Below, one piece after another: positions 25,939 to 35,310 of a DNA stretch of 64,000 bases (positions are counted from its first letter, which is position 1; each line of letters starts with the position of its first letter). The position numbers and the translations under genes are program-made. Origin of the DNA: Bacteroidota bacterium (GTDB lineage: Bacteria > Bacteroidota > Bacteroidia > Chitinophagales > Chitinophagaceae); contig JAFDXE010000001.1 in NCBI GenBank assembly GCA_018268085.1, positions 150,845 through 214,844 of the forward strand, given 5' to 3'. The notes below the pieces were generated by a model, which made no database searches, was not told the DNA's origin, and saw only the letters and a list, made by a program, of their open reading frames with translations.

Positions 25939-28527
25939 TTAAAAAAACAATCCGGCTTTCAACATGAAAACACTCTTCTCTTCTGAAATACCATAACTGA
26001 GATTAACGGCAATTTTATTGTAGGGAACAAACACAATCCCTCCACCGTATCCGGTATGTATTTTATCAGAACGTTCATGATCAACCCATACCCTTCCATC
26101 ATCAAAAAAAACATATACACCTAAAGTTCCTCTTAATATATATCCACGAAGATTTGCGATCATAACCCGTAATTCTGTATTCTGGTAAAATGAACTTCTA
26201 CCAGTAAAGCGGGTTCGCCAATATCCTCTTAGATAATCATGACCACCTATTGCATTGGCCTGGTAAAATTCATAGTCACCAAAATTTGTTGCCGCACCGG
26301 TTCTATGAGCAATACTCAGTATTTTTTTTATGAGGGGTAAATTAAATTTTACATAGCCTTCCAACTTCACATGATCCCGTTCCAACTCTTTTAAATTCGT
26401 AAGATACCGCACTCCTGCCCCGAAACCGAAATACCCGGCGCTGGAAATTTTTTTTGCATTTGAAATATACCTGTACGATACCATTGCGCCTCCAAAATAC
26501 TTATGAACAAATACCGATGAATCCAAAATACCCGGTTCAGCTACGTACTTGTTATCAGCATGCTGAATGCGTACAGATTGTGCTATTAACCCCGTACTGA
26601 AATAACTGTTCTTCTTTGTTCGACTAACAGCAGGGCTAAACGAAAATCCGGAAGAACGTACCCTGAAATAATCAATGTCATTACCATTGATCCTGGTTTC
26701 ATTTCCAAAACCATAAAAATTCAGCACATATTTTGGCGCCCGGTAATCTGCTGCAAGTTCTATGTCCCACTTACCAATTGCCCGTTTAAATATCCCATTA
26801 TAGGCAACGCCTACAGAACCTGTAGCTGTAGCCAATGTACCCACAATACTTTGCTCCCAGGCATAAGGTGTTTTGTGCCATTCTTTTTTCCTGTAAACAA
26901 TGCCCAGGTTTAATAATACTCTATCATCCGGACTAAATCCAGGCAATAAAACCGGTTTCCACCAATCGTATTTAAACCCACGTCTCAAAAACGTTGTGTA
27001 CGAAGTATCATCCGTATTTTTAATCCTGTACTGTTCGTTCAACAAAACCTTATCTTCTTTATTTTCATAAATTCCTGATTTAATACCACTACCGGTTACT
27101 GCAGCACTGTCTTTATACATATCTTTTCCATCGCCTCCAAAACAACGCAGGTAAATCTTATTTTTTCTCCTGCAGGTAAAAATAAATTCATCTTCATTTC
27201 CAAAACCGTACAGGTTAATTTCTTTGGTAAGCTTCCTGTTAAATATCCGGTGAAACAAAGTATCTCCAGGTATCATCTCCTTATTTAATTTTCGGACAGT
27301 GATCTCCGTTATATTCCTGTCTTTCCTGTTAACAATAAATTGTTCATGCTTGTCGGTTCCTAAAATGGTAATTTTCTTATTAATGATGCGATAATATTTC
27401 ATCCCGTAACGCATCATGTTATCTCTTCGCTTTTTCAATATTCCTTCCACAAATTCACCTGAATGCCTGTTCACCGGTTCCGGCATTTCGGCTACTGCCC
27501 GATGAATAGCCTCATCAGATAGAGCTGTTTGAACTTCCTGTATTGTGTGTTTCCAATCTTCCTCCGTAAGTGCATTGGTAAATTGCTGATCAATGCTGAC
27601 AGCAGCAAGATTCACTCCGACTATATCATGCGGATAAGCTTTAAAATCCCTCACGCTTCTAAGAATCCAGGGCAATGAAAGAAGGAAAATATTTACGCCA
27701 TCGGTACGGGAAAATGCCTGGTCGCGATCCTTTGCAAACGGATAATAAACAGTTTTACCGTCCCGCTTATAACCCGTCCATATCCATTGATCTGGATGCC
27801 GGTCCCAATCGTTCACCAGCATATCCAGCAACCTTATTTTTAAAAATTCATATTGATCTACATACCGGTCGTTATCTTCCTGCAGTTTTTCATATAGCTT
27901 TTCAGTGTTTATTACTTTGTCGGCATATCTGGTAAATGCCGTTCGCTCCCAACCATCACCGTTAGGTCTCTCTTCCAGCAGGCAGAGTTTACCGGCAAAT
28001 ATTGAACGGTATTCTCCGAATAATGTATCATCCGCAACATACACAATGACAGGATTGGTATGCAAACTGCCAATACGCTCCGTAAGACTGGCAATAGCCA
28101 ATGGCCCATAAGGATGAGCCGTTGAAATCTGGTCATTCACAATATCCTGCACTATAGATCCTTTAAATTCATCAGGGATGAGCAATTCAAGGTCTTTATC
28201 GATCGTTCGCAACACCCACTCTCTTCCTTCTTTATCGAGAATGCGCAGCGACTTTGTTTGATGACCGCCACCAAGTTTTTTGGGTTTATATCCACCATTG
28301 GTAGATGACAGGTGAAAAACCGGGAAACGTACGGGTTCAATCCACTCCTTTCGCCAATGCTTTCCCCACCAGAATTCTTTCCAGGCTGATGCTTTGAATT
28401 GTTGCCCGGCAGCCTTTATTTGCATTTCTACGGTATCAGGCGAAACAGTATTGCTTTGAGTAAATCCGCTACACCAATAAAAAAGAAAAATCAACGATAG
28501 CATCAACACCCGGTAAGATCTCGTCAT
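25939..28527 (-). CDS. Omp85/BamA-type outer membrane barrel with kinase-like N-terminal domain
   Basis: This 862-residue protein has a signal peptide (cleavage after GFTQ, about 24). Residues 80-400 are an alpha/beta domain beginning GGGHQTKSLRILDKEGREWVL. It contains LLDMLVNDWDRHPDQW (about 233-248) and PFAKDRDQAF (about 263-272), spaced like the catalytic and metal loops of HipA/Fam20C/CotH-like kinase folds (this comparison is inference). Residues 590-862 are a surface-antigen/Omp85 beta-barrel with the GGHDYLRGYW-x2-RF signature and a C-terminal Phe. Many Bacteroidota relatives carry an extra N-terminal metallophosphoesterase, which is absent here. The function may be export or signalling at the outer membrane. 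Confidence 0.8.
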   Translation of the reverse strand: MTRSYRVLMLSLIFLFYWCSGFTQSNTVSPDTVEMQIKAAGQQFKASAWKEFWWGKHWRKEWIEPVRFPVFHLSSTNGGYKPKKLGGGHQTKSLRILDKEGREWVLRTIDKDLELLIPDEFKGSIVQDIVNDQISTAHPYGPLAIASLTERIGSLHTNPVIVYVADDTLFGEYRSIFAGKLCLLEERPNGDGWERTAFTRYADKVINTEKLYEKLQEDNDRYVDQYEFLKIRLLDMLVNDWDRHPDQWIWTGYKRDGKTVYYPFAKDRDQAFSRTDGVNIFLLSLPWILRSVRDFKAYPHDIVGVNLAAVSIDQQFTNALTEEDWKHTIQEVQTALSDEAIHRAVAEMPEPVNRHSGEFVEGILKKRRDNMMRYGMKYYRIINKKITILGTDKHEQFIVNRKDRNITEITVRKLNKEMIPGDTLFHRIFNRKLTKEINLYGFGNEDEFIFTCRRKNKIYLRCFGGDGKDMYKDSAAVTGSGIKSGIYENKEDKVLLNEQYRIKNTDDTSYTTFLRRGFKYDWWKPVLLPGFSPDDRVLLNLGIVYRKKEWHKTPYAWEQSIVGTLATATGSVGVAYNGIFKRAIGKWDIELAADYRAPKYVLNFYGFGNETRINGNDIDYFRVRSSGFSFSPAVSRTKKNSYFSTGLIAQSVRIQHADNKYVAEPGILDSSVFVHKYFGGAMVSYRYISNAKKISSAGYFGFGAGVRYLTNLKELERDHVKLEGYVKFNLPLIKKILSIAHRTGAATNFGDYEFYQANAIGGHDYLRGYWRTRFTGRSSFYQNTELRVMIANLRGYILRGTLGVYVFFDDGRVWVDHERSDKIHTGYGGGIVFVPYNKIAVNLSYGISEEKSVFMLKAGLFF

Positions 28528-28726
28528 TGCTTAATTTTATGATATCGGTATTACAATCGCTGTACCGATGTAGCTCATACAATAGCAGATCATCAACAGA
28601 CGGATAAGTTACCTGCAGATAAATAATGTAATTGATACTGATTAGTAAAAAACAGGAATGAGCAATTGAACACAATAAGATAATGGTTGTGGAAACGGGA
28701 AATATTTTACACAATGATTGCCAGAA

Positions 28727-29542
28727 TTAATGTTCATGATGATCGAGATCACCACCACAATGCGGACAAACATGATTGCCATTATGCTTCATTTTCCGGG
28801 TTTCTTCGAGGAAGCCCGCTGTTATAATACCTGCAGGCAGGGCAAGCAAAGCCAATCCGCAAAGTGATACAATACCACTGAGGATTTTCCCCAAAATTGT
28901 AATCGGAACCATATCCCCATAGCCAACAGATGTAACCGTAACAACCGCCCACCAGATACTTGCAGGTATGCTGGAAAATACCCGGGGCTGTGCCTGGTGT
29001 TCTGCAAAATATAATAAACTGGAAGCGATGATGATGAGGAAAAGAATCAATACCAGGCTTAGCTTTAATTCATTGGCTCTTTTTGCAAAAACATCTCTTA
29101 CCAGCTTTGCAGATTTCATATAAGATGTTAACCGGAACAAGCGTAAAAACCTGAGTAAACGCAACAATCGTAACACACGTAAATCCAATCCAACAGCAAT
29201 ATGAATATAAAAAGGAAGTATGGCCAGCAAATCTATCATTGCATCCAATGAAAAAATATATTTCAGCCTGCCAAAAAATGAATGGCCATAACGTGGATCA
29301 TGATTGGCACTCCAAAGGCGCAAAACATATTCAATAGAAAAAATGATTACGGATACAAGATCGAATACCCGGAAAAATTTACCATAATGTTCCAGTAAAG
29401 GTTGCTCGGTTTCAAGGAAAACGGCAATAACATTAAGTATAATAAGTGTGATGATAAATCCATTCAGAATTTTATCCCACTTCGTTTCGCCTAATTCCGG
29501 ATGAAGCAGGATATGAATTTTTTTCTTGGTTGTTTTGTACAT
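28727..29542 (-). CDS. Voltage-gated potassium channel with Cys/His tail
   Basis: This 271-residue six-TM channel has S1-S4 at about 25-160, with an unusually regular voltage sensor RVLRLLRLLRFLRLFR (about 121-136), pore helix PASIWWAVVTV and selectivity filter TSVGYGD, then S6 ending ALPAGIITAGFLEE. The organisation is that of Kv/KvAP-type prokaryotic channels. The last residues, CPHCGGDLDHHEH, could bind zinc or another metal and are atypical for this family. It probably controls membrane potential as a tetramer. It is transcribed ahead of the Omp85-like gene with a 199-nt gap, so co-transcription is uncertain. Confidence 0.92.
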   Translation of the reverse strand: MYKTTKKKIHILLHPELGETKWDKILNGFIITLIILNVIAVFLETEQPLLEHYGKFFRVFDLVSVIIFSIEYVLRLWSANHDPRYGHSFFGRLKYIFSLDAMIDLLAILPFYIHIAVGLDLRVLRLLRLLRFLRLFRLTSYMKSAKLVRDVFAKRANELKLSLVLILFLIIIASSLLYFAEHQAQPRVFSSIPASIWWAVVTVTSVGYGDMVPITILGKILSGIVSLCGLALLALPAGIITAGFLEETRKMKHNGNHVCPHCGGDLDHHEH

Positions 29543-29812
29543 TCTTCCCTGGCAGTTGTTTGCCTGCTAAAGTTAATGAATTGGAAAGAATGAACACTAA
29601 CACATAGGTAAATAATAAAGGAAAATCCACGATAATGATTAACCGTATTATTCCAGTACTTTAAAAGCAAGTTTACTTTACCGGCATACAAGAAGCATGG
29701 CATGCAGCAAATCCATACATGCAATTGTCAAATAGTAAAGCGCTTCTTTTAACCGTACCTGTGATCTGCACCTTCTTTTGAATCTGTATTATCAACGTTC
29801 AAATCTTTCATT

Positions 29813-30799
29813 ATGCGAAAATTTATACAGTTGCAGGTTTCAGCCTGCAGTGAAGATATATCAGGTATGAACAATCATCCATGCGGTAAATTCTGCAACT
29901 CATGCAATAAAACCGTTGTTGATTTTTCTACCATGACCGACAACCAACTGGCCGGATTTTTCAAAACACAGCCAACGGGCATTTGCGGCATGTTCCATCC
30001 CGAACAATTGAACAGGCCACTTGAACTTCCTGTAAAAAAAATATCGATGCTGAAGTATTTCTTCAATATTGCGTTGCCGGCATTTTTATTATCTGCAAAA
30101 GCTGATGCACAAAAAATTGTAAAACAAAATCAGCATACGCTGTTCCAGAAACCAGGATTAAAAAAAATCACGATACCGGCTGCAACAACCATCAGCAGTG
30201 TGATTCAGGACGAAGAGGGCAAACCTGTACCTTTTGCAACCATCATGGAAAAAGGCAGTTCAAATGGAACTGCTGCTGATGAAAAAGGAAATTTTACACT
30301 GGTTGTTTCTGCATTCAACGCTGAATTGATCATTAGTTCTGTTGGTTTTGAAACAAAAGAATGTACCGTAGCAGATTGCGTTAAACCTATACCATTAAAA
30401 ATTGCAATGAGCGCCCCGGTAATTGTTTCCGCAGGTGACAAATACAGTTGCAGAATGGTGGCAGGTGGAATCAGCAGCAAAATAGTTACTATAAATACTT
30501 TTTCATCAGAACAAAAAGCAGCATCCCCTTCCCCGGTTGCCGCTTGCACAATATTCCCTAATCCAGCAGGCAAAAATGAAATGATAACCATTCGATTTAA
30601 AGAGCCGCTTAATAAGGACTACCTTGTTTCCGTTTTCAGTACAAACGGAATGCTTGTTCAGCAACAGCAATATTCTAAAATAAAAAATTTAAACGAACTT
30701 CAATTCCAATTGCACGTTTCTGCTGCAGGAATGTATAGGATAGAAATAACTGACCTTTCCGCTAATAAGAAAACAGGACAATTAATCCTTGTTCATTAA
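29813..30799 (+). CDS. T9SS-sorted protein with N-terminal Cys-cluster domain
   Basis: In this 328-residue protein the first 75 residues contain HPCGKFCNSCNKTVVDFSTM, a Cys motif seen at the N-termini of many Bacteroidota surface and TonB-linked proteins. Only afterwards comes a hydrophobic segment with a signal-peptidase-like site (FLLSAKADAQ, about 90-99). A carboxypeptidase-regulatory-like domain follows (about 125-205: IQDEEGKPVPFATIMEKG). Residues about 245-328 (IFPNPAGKNE to GQLILVH) are a type A T9SS sorting domain. Function is unknown. Its stop overlaps a possible TTG start of the MFS gene. Confidence 0.82.
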   Translation: MRKFIQLQVSACSEDISGMNNHPCGKFCNSCNKTVVDFSTMTDNQLAGFFKTQPTGICGMFHPEQLNRPLELPVKKISMLKYFFNIALPAFLLSAKADAQKIVKQNQHTLFQKPGLKKITIPAATTISSVIQDEEGKPVPFATIMEKGSSNGTAADEKGNFTLVVSAFNAELIISSVGFETKECTVADCVKPIPLKIAMSAPVIVSAGDKYSCRMVAGGISSKIVTINTFSSEQKAASPSPVAACTIFPNPAGKNEMITIRFKEPLNKDYLVSVFSTNGMLVQQQQYSKIKNLNELQFQLHVSAAGMYRIEITDLSANKKTGQLILVH

Positions 30800-31994
30800 A
30801 ACGGGCATTAAAAGCAAAAGTATTTTGAAATATATCACACGGGTAGTTTGGATTTTATCGATTGTAAGTTTACTTACCGACACTGCAAGTGAAATGCTGT
30901 ATCCGATCATGCCCATCTACCTGAAAACAATTGGATTTTCAATCGTACTTATTGGTGTACTGGAGGGAATCGCAGAAGCTACTGCAGGATTTAGCAAAGG
31001 ATACTTTGGAAAACTTTCCGACGTTACGGGCAAAAGAGTGCCGTTTGTACAATTAGGTTACGCATTAAGTGCACTCTCTAAACCGATGATGGCTGTTCTC
31101 GTATATCCACTCTGGATATTTTTTGCAAGAACAATTGATCGTATCGGAAAAGGTATTCGAACCGGCGCCAGGGATGCCCTGCTTTCCGACGAGGCAACAC
31201 CTCGAACAAAAGCGAAGGTTTTTGGCTTTCATCGCTCCATGGACACATTCGGTGCGGTACTGGGGCCGATAATAGCGCTGCTGTATCTATATTATAATCC
31301 CGGACAATACAAAACACTTTTCTATATTGCTTTCCTTCCAGGACTTTTGGCAGTACTCGCTTCATTTTTTCTGAAGAAAAATAATATACCTTCAAACAAA
31401 TCAAAAACGTCTGTACCTTTTTTTTCATTTTTACAGTATTGGAATGAAAGTCCCGTACCATATAAAAAGCTTGTGATCGGACTGCTTGCATTTACCTTGT
31501 TCAACAGTTCAGATGTTTTTCTGTTGCTTAAAGCGAAGGAATCCGGACTTGCCGATACAGCCATCATTGGCATCTATATTTTCTACAATCTCATATACGC
31601 CCTGTTTGCTTTTCCATTGGGCATTATTGCAGATCGTATAGGCCTTAAAACCGTTTTTATATCCGGGCTCGCTTTATTTGCCATTGTTTATTTCGGAATG
31701 GCAATCGCTACCAATATCTATTTCTTCTTTTTACTGTTTTTTTTCTATGGCATGTATGCTGCTGCAACTGAAGGAATTTCTAAAGCATGGATTTCTAACA
31801 TTACAGACAAAAAAGACACAGCAACAGCAATAGGAACATTTTCAGGTTTACAAAGTATTTGTATGATGTTGGCAAGTTCATTAACCGGATTGATATGGTT
31901 TCAATTCGGTGCTACTACAGCATTTCTATTAACGGGTTCGGTAACAATTATTGTAATTTCCTATCTTCTTACAATACCCAAACCCGCCAGTTAA
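30789..31994 (+). CDS. MFS transporter
   Basis: This 12-TM permease has about 401 residues if it starts at TTG 30789; a TTG at 30825 is an alternative and no ATG lies near the first helix. MFS motif A-like text GKLSDVTGKRVPFV follows TM2, and RIGKGIRTGARDALLSDEA with FGFHRSMDTFGAVLGPI is characteristic of a bacterial MFS subgroup of unknown substrate. The start overlaps the preceding T9SS gene by 11 nt, so the two may be co-transcribed although their products act in different membranes. Confidence 0.83.
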   Translation: MFIKTGIKSKSILKYITRVVWILSIVSLLTDTASEMLYPIMPIYLKTIGFSIVLIGVLEGIAEATAGFSKGYFGKLSDVTGKRVPFVQLGYALSALSKPMMAVLVYPLWIFFARTIDRIGKGIRTGARDALLSDEATPRTKAKVFGFHRSMDTFGAVLGPIIALLYLYYNPGQYKTLFYIAFLPGLLAVLASFFLKKNNIPSNKSKTSVPFFSFLQYWNESPVPYKKLVIGLLAFTLFNSSDVFLLLKAKESGLADTAIIGIYIFYNLIYALFAFPLGIIADRIGLKTVFISGLALFAIVYFGMAIATNIYFFFLLFFFYGMYAAATEGISKAWISNITDKKDTATAIGTFSGLQSICMMLASSLTGLIWFQFGATTAFLLTGSVTIIVISYLLTIPKPAS

Positions 31995-32608
31995 TCAAAA
32001 GAAAAAAAATTGCAAAAGGATAATTTCAGATGATATGTAATTAAATTATACCACGCTGCCATCTTCCAAAAAGTAAATACAATTACCTGCAGCGTTAACG
32101 TACCCATTCATTATTCTTCATTTTCTGCTTGCTCAAACGTTTTATTAAACTGTCAGGCTCTTGTCAATTTTTTCCTTAAACTTTTCATTATGAGGTCAAT
32201 CATAAACAAACGGGTGAAGTTTATTGAGCTTTATAAAAATCAGTTGTTTAACCAATGAGTTACGGTGTATTAAAGAATAAATGTATTTTATTTACCCAGG
32301 CACTTCCTGCAAAAGTGCTGATAGCCCGTTTACAGGCAATTTTACAAAGATGTCGTAACGTATCAGTCGGTATAAATAAAAACACGCTAATCGTATTTCA
32401 AACACTACCCTAAACTGAAATAGCTGTTGTACAGGAAGTTACTGCAACGCATTGGAGTAGTTTTTATTCATTTCATGCTATATTAAAACGGGTGCCTGAC
32501 AAGCATCATCATACAAATTGACAATGGTTATATGTTTCTTTTTATATCAAAACTATTTTAGTGCTTTATTTCAATTCATATTCAATAAAACAAAAGCAAG
32601 CTTAATTA
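31995..32608. other. 614-bp gene-free region
   Basis: No convincing coding region, RNA gene or repeat is seen. It is A/T-rich, and the part nearest 32609 should hold the promoter of the PAS histidine kinase gene. A short minus-strand ORF encoding a 21-residue peptide ending FLEDGSVV (stop near 32046) is the only peptide-like text and is not supported enough to annotate. Confidence 0.5.
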
Positions 32609-35245
32609 ATGTCAACTGTTTCGTCTAATTCGTACAACATGCTGTTTACCTCACCTGCTTCAAATAACAATTTTTTTATTCAACTTATAGAACATTCGCC
32701 GGATGCCATCCTGGTAAGGGATGCATCCAAAAAAATAGTTAGCTGGAATAAAGGAGCTGAACTATTATTAGGCTTCAGCAAAGAAGAAGCTATTGGGAAA
32801 ACAGCAATTGAACTCGGTATGATTAAGTTCACTGCTGAAGAAATTGTAAATATTGATATGACGCTTTCAAGTTCCGGAAGCTGGTCTGCTGAAAAAGAAT
32901 ACTTTCATAAAGACGGATCACGCCTGTTCGGTACCGTATCTGCAAACGCAATATTAAATCAAAGAGGTGATGTAGAATCGGTTTTATTTATCATTAAGGA
33001 TGCAACCAATAAAAAAATAAAGGAAGAAAATTTATGCCGCACAAAACAGTTGCTTGAAGAAACCATTTCAAAAAACGTACAGCATATCACGGAAAGCGAT
33101 GAATTGTTCAGGCTCTATATAAGTAATACACCCGCTGCCATTGCCATGTTTGACAAAAATATGAATTACGTACTGGCGAGTAAACGCTGGATGGAAGATT
33201 ACGGATTAACTGAAGTAGCGATTACGGGCAAATCGCATTATGAAATATTTCCTGAAATCTCTGAACAATGGAAACAGGTGCATCAACGCTGCCTCCATGG
33301 TGCTTCCGAAAAGAAAGATGAAGAATTATTTGTGCGTGCAGATGGCAGCCATACCTGGATCAGGTGGGAAATATTACCGTGGTATCATGCATCAGGTTGC
33401 GTTGGCGGTATAATTATTTTTTCTGAAGACATAACGCAAAGAAAACTGGCGGAAGATCAGGTAATACAAAATGAAGAAAAATACCGTAGCCTGGTAGAAA
33501 GGATTTCCGACGGGTTCATCGCCCTTGATGAAAACTGGAACTTTACCTATGTGAATAAAATCGCAGAGACCATGTTCACACGCTCTGCAGATGATCTGCT
33601 ACATAAAAATATATGGACTGAGTTTCCTGAAAAAGTACAGCACAGTTTTTATAAAATATTTTTTGATGCCATGCAGCAGCAACAACATCAATTTGCAGAA
33701 CAATATTGCCCCACCCTTGATTTATGGCTACAGGTAAATGTGTATCCATCTGATTCCGGATTGTCTGTTTTTTTCCGGGATATTTCAAGAGAAAAAAATG
33801 CCGAACGTAAAGCGAACAGGAATTTTGAGATCAAGAAGAAGATCATGAGTTATGCATTGGATGCCATTGTATGTACAGATAAGAATGGCGTTATATCAAG
33901 ATGGACAGGCCAGGCAGAGAAATTATTTGGATGGACCGAATCGGAAATAACCGGAAATAACATAAGTGAATTGCTTTTACCGCAAAAAAATAAACTATTG
34001 CATGAAGCAGGCAATACTAAAAATAACGGGAATGGATACCCCCCGGCGTTAAACAAACTCGTGGAAGTTACTGCTATTGATAAAGAGAAAAGAGAATTTC
34101 CGGTTGAAGTATTTATTGTTTCGATTGATGAATCAGATGACGTGTATTACTGCGCCTATATTAGAGATATCAGTAAAAGAAAAAAATCAGAAGAATACAT
34201 TATGCGTAACCAGTTTAGGTTAAACCAGGCTCAGCATATAGCTCATCTTGGTAACTGGGAAATCAATTTTAAAACGAAAAATTCCCGATGGTCGGATGAA
34301 ACATACAGGATCTATGGGCTGGAACCTGCAGATCATAATATCTCACAGGATGAATGGCTGAATTTTGTACACCCGGAAGACAAAGAACGGGTAAAGGGAG
34401 AGTTGGAAAAAAGTAAAGAGAACTGGAATGGCACATCGTTCTATCACAGGATTATCAGGCACGATGGAATGATCCGTTACCTATATGCCGAAAGCAGGTA
34501 TGAATTTAACGAAAAGGGAGAAGTGATCGGTATGTATGGCATTGCTCACGACATTACCGATCTGAAAACGCTGGAACAGGAGTTACAGGAACAGCAACGT
34601 AAGGAACAACAGAAACTCATGGCGGCTTCGCTGGCTGCACAGGAGAAAGAACGCAATTCCATTGCAAAAGAACTTCATGACAATGTGAACCAGATTCTTG
34701 TTGGAACCAAAATAATGATGTCGGTTATACCGGCAATTAAAGACCAACCCGAAAAAATTGAATCCATCGCAAAATCATCCATTGAAAATTTACAAAATGC
34801 CATTAGTGAAAACAGGAAAATTGCGCATGAACTGGTATCGCCCAATTTTACTGACAATACGCTGCTGAAAAGAATTACTGCCATTGGCGATACAATGCTG
34901 ATACCTGCAGGTATTAATATACAAATGAAAACAGATGGTTTTAATGAAACCAAACTGCACGATGAAATGAAACTTACTTTATACCGCATCATACAGGAAC
35001 AATGTACCAATATTGTAAAATACTCAGAAGCAAGGTCTGCAGTGATCCAGTTGAACAATGAACGTGGCAAACTAAAAATGACGATTACTGACGACGGCAA
35101 AGGCATGGAAGAAACAACCTCCTGCAATGGCATCGGTTTAAGAAACATCAAAAGCAGGCTGAGCATCTACGACGGAAAAGTAGAAATTAAAACTGCACCC
35201 GGCAAAGGATTTTCATTAAATATCATTGTACCGTTGAGAGCATAA
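32609..35245 (+). CDS. Multi-PAS sensor histidine kinase (HisKA_3 type)
   Basis: This 878-residue soluble kinase has no TM helices. Five PAS domains are visible: about 22-140 (LIEHSPDAILVRD), 165-285 (YISNTPAAIAMFD), 288-400 (ERISDGFIALDEN), 405-525 (SYALDAIVCTDKN) and 540-655 (LGNWEINFKT, with PAC GMIRYLYAESRYEFN). The dimerisation/phosphoacceptor segment is ERNSIAKELHDNVNQIL with His690, followed by a HATPase domain (DDGKGMEE, GIGLRNIKSRL). NarL/DesK-like kinases phosphorylate LuxR-type regulators, and no regulator is adjacent, so it is an orphan in this window. It probably senses a cytoplasmic or redox/ligand cue. Confidence 0.92.
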   Translation: MSTVSSNSYNMLFTSPASNNNFFIQLIEHSPDAILVRDASKKIVSWNKGAELLLGFSKEEAIGKTAIELGMIKFTAEEIVNIDMTLSSSGSWSAEKEYFHKDGSRLFGTVSANAILNQRGDVESVLFIIKDATNKKIKEENLCRTKQLLEETISKNVQHITESDELFRLYISNTPAAIAMFDKNMNYVLASKRWMEDYGLTEVAITGKSHYEIFPEISEQWKQVHQRCLHGASEKKDEELFVRADGSHTWIRWEILPWYHASGCVGGIIIFSEDITQRKLAEDQVIQNEEKYRSLVERISDGFIALDENWNFTYVNKIAETMFTRSADDLLHKNIWTEFPEKVQHSFYKIFFDAMQQQQHQFAEQYCPTLDLWLQVNVYPSDSGLSVFFRDISREKNAERKANRNFEIKKKIMSYALDAIVCTDKNGVISRWTGQAEKLFGWTESEITGNNISELLLPQKNKLLHEAGNTKNNGNGYPPALNKLVEVTAIDKEKREFPVEVFIVSIDESDDVYYCAYIRDISKRKKSEEYIMRNQFRLNQAQHIAHLGNWEINFKTKNSRWSDETYRIYGLEPADHNISQDEWLNFVHPEDKERVKGELEKSKENWNGTSFYHRIIRHDGMIRYLYAESRYEFNEKGEVIGMYGIAHDITDLKTLEQELQEQQRKEQQKLMAASLAAQEKERNSIAKELHDNVNQILVGTKIMMSVIPAIKDQPEKIESIAKSSIENLQNAISENRKIAHELVSPNFTDNTLLKRITAIGDTMLIPAGINIQMKTDGFNETKLHDEMKLTLYRIIQEQCTNIVKYSEARSAVIQLNNERGKLKMTITDDGKGMEETTSCNGIGLRNIKSRLSIYDGKVEIKTAPGKGFSLNIIVPLRA

Positions 35246-35310
35246 ATAGGTAAAAGAACACGATACTACCGGAAATGTATAGCCGCAATTTTTACTGGAA
35301 TAGCAATGTA

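Noticed and set aside
34675..35166. 163-codon minus-strand ORF inside the histidine kinase gene
   Set aside because: Opposite to the conserved HisKA_3/HATPase motifs; hydrophobic composition is an antisense effect.
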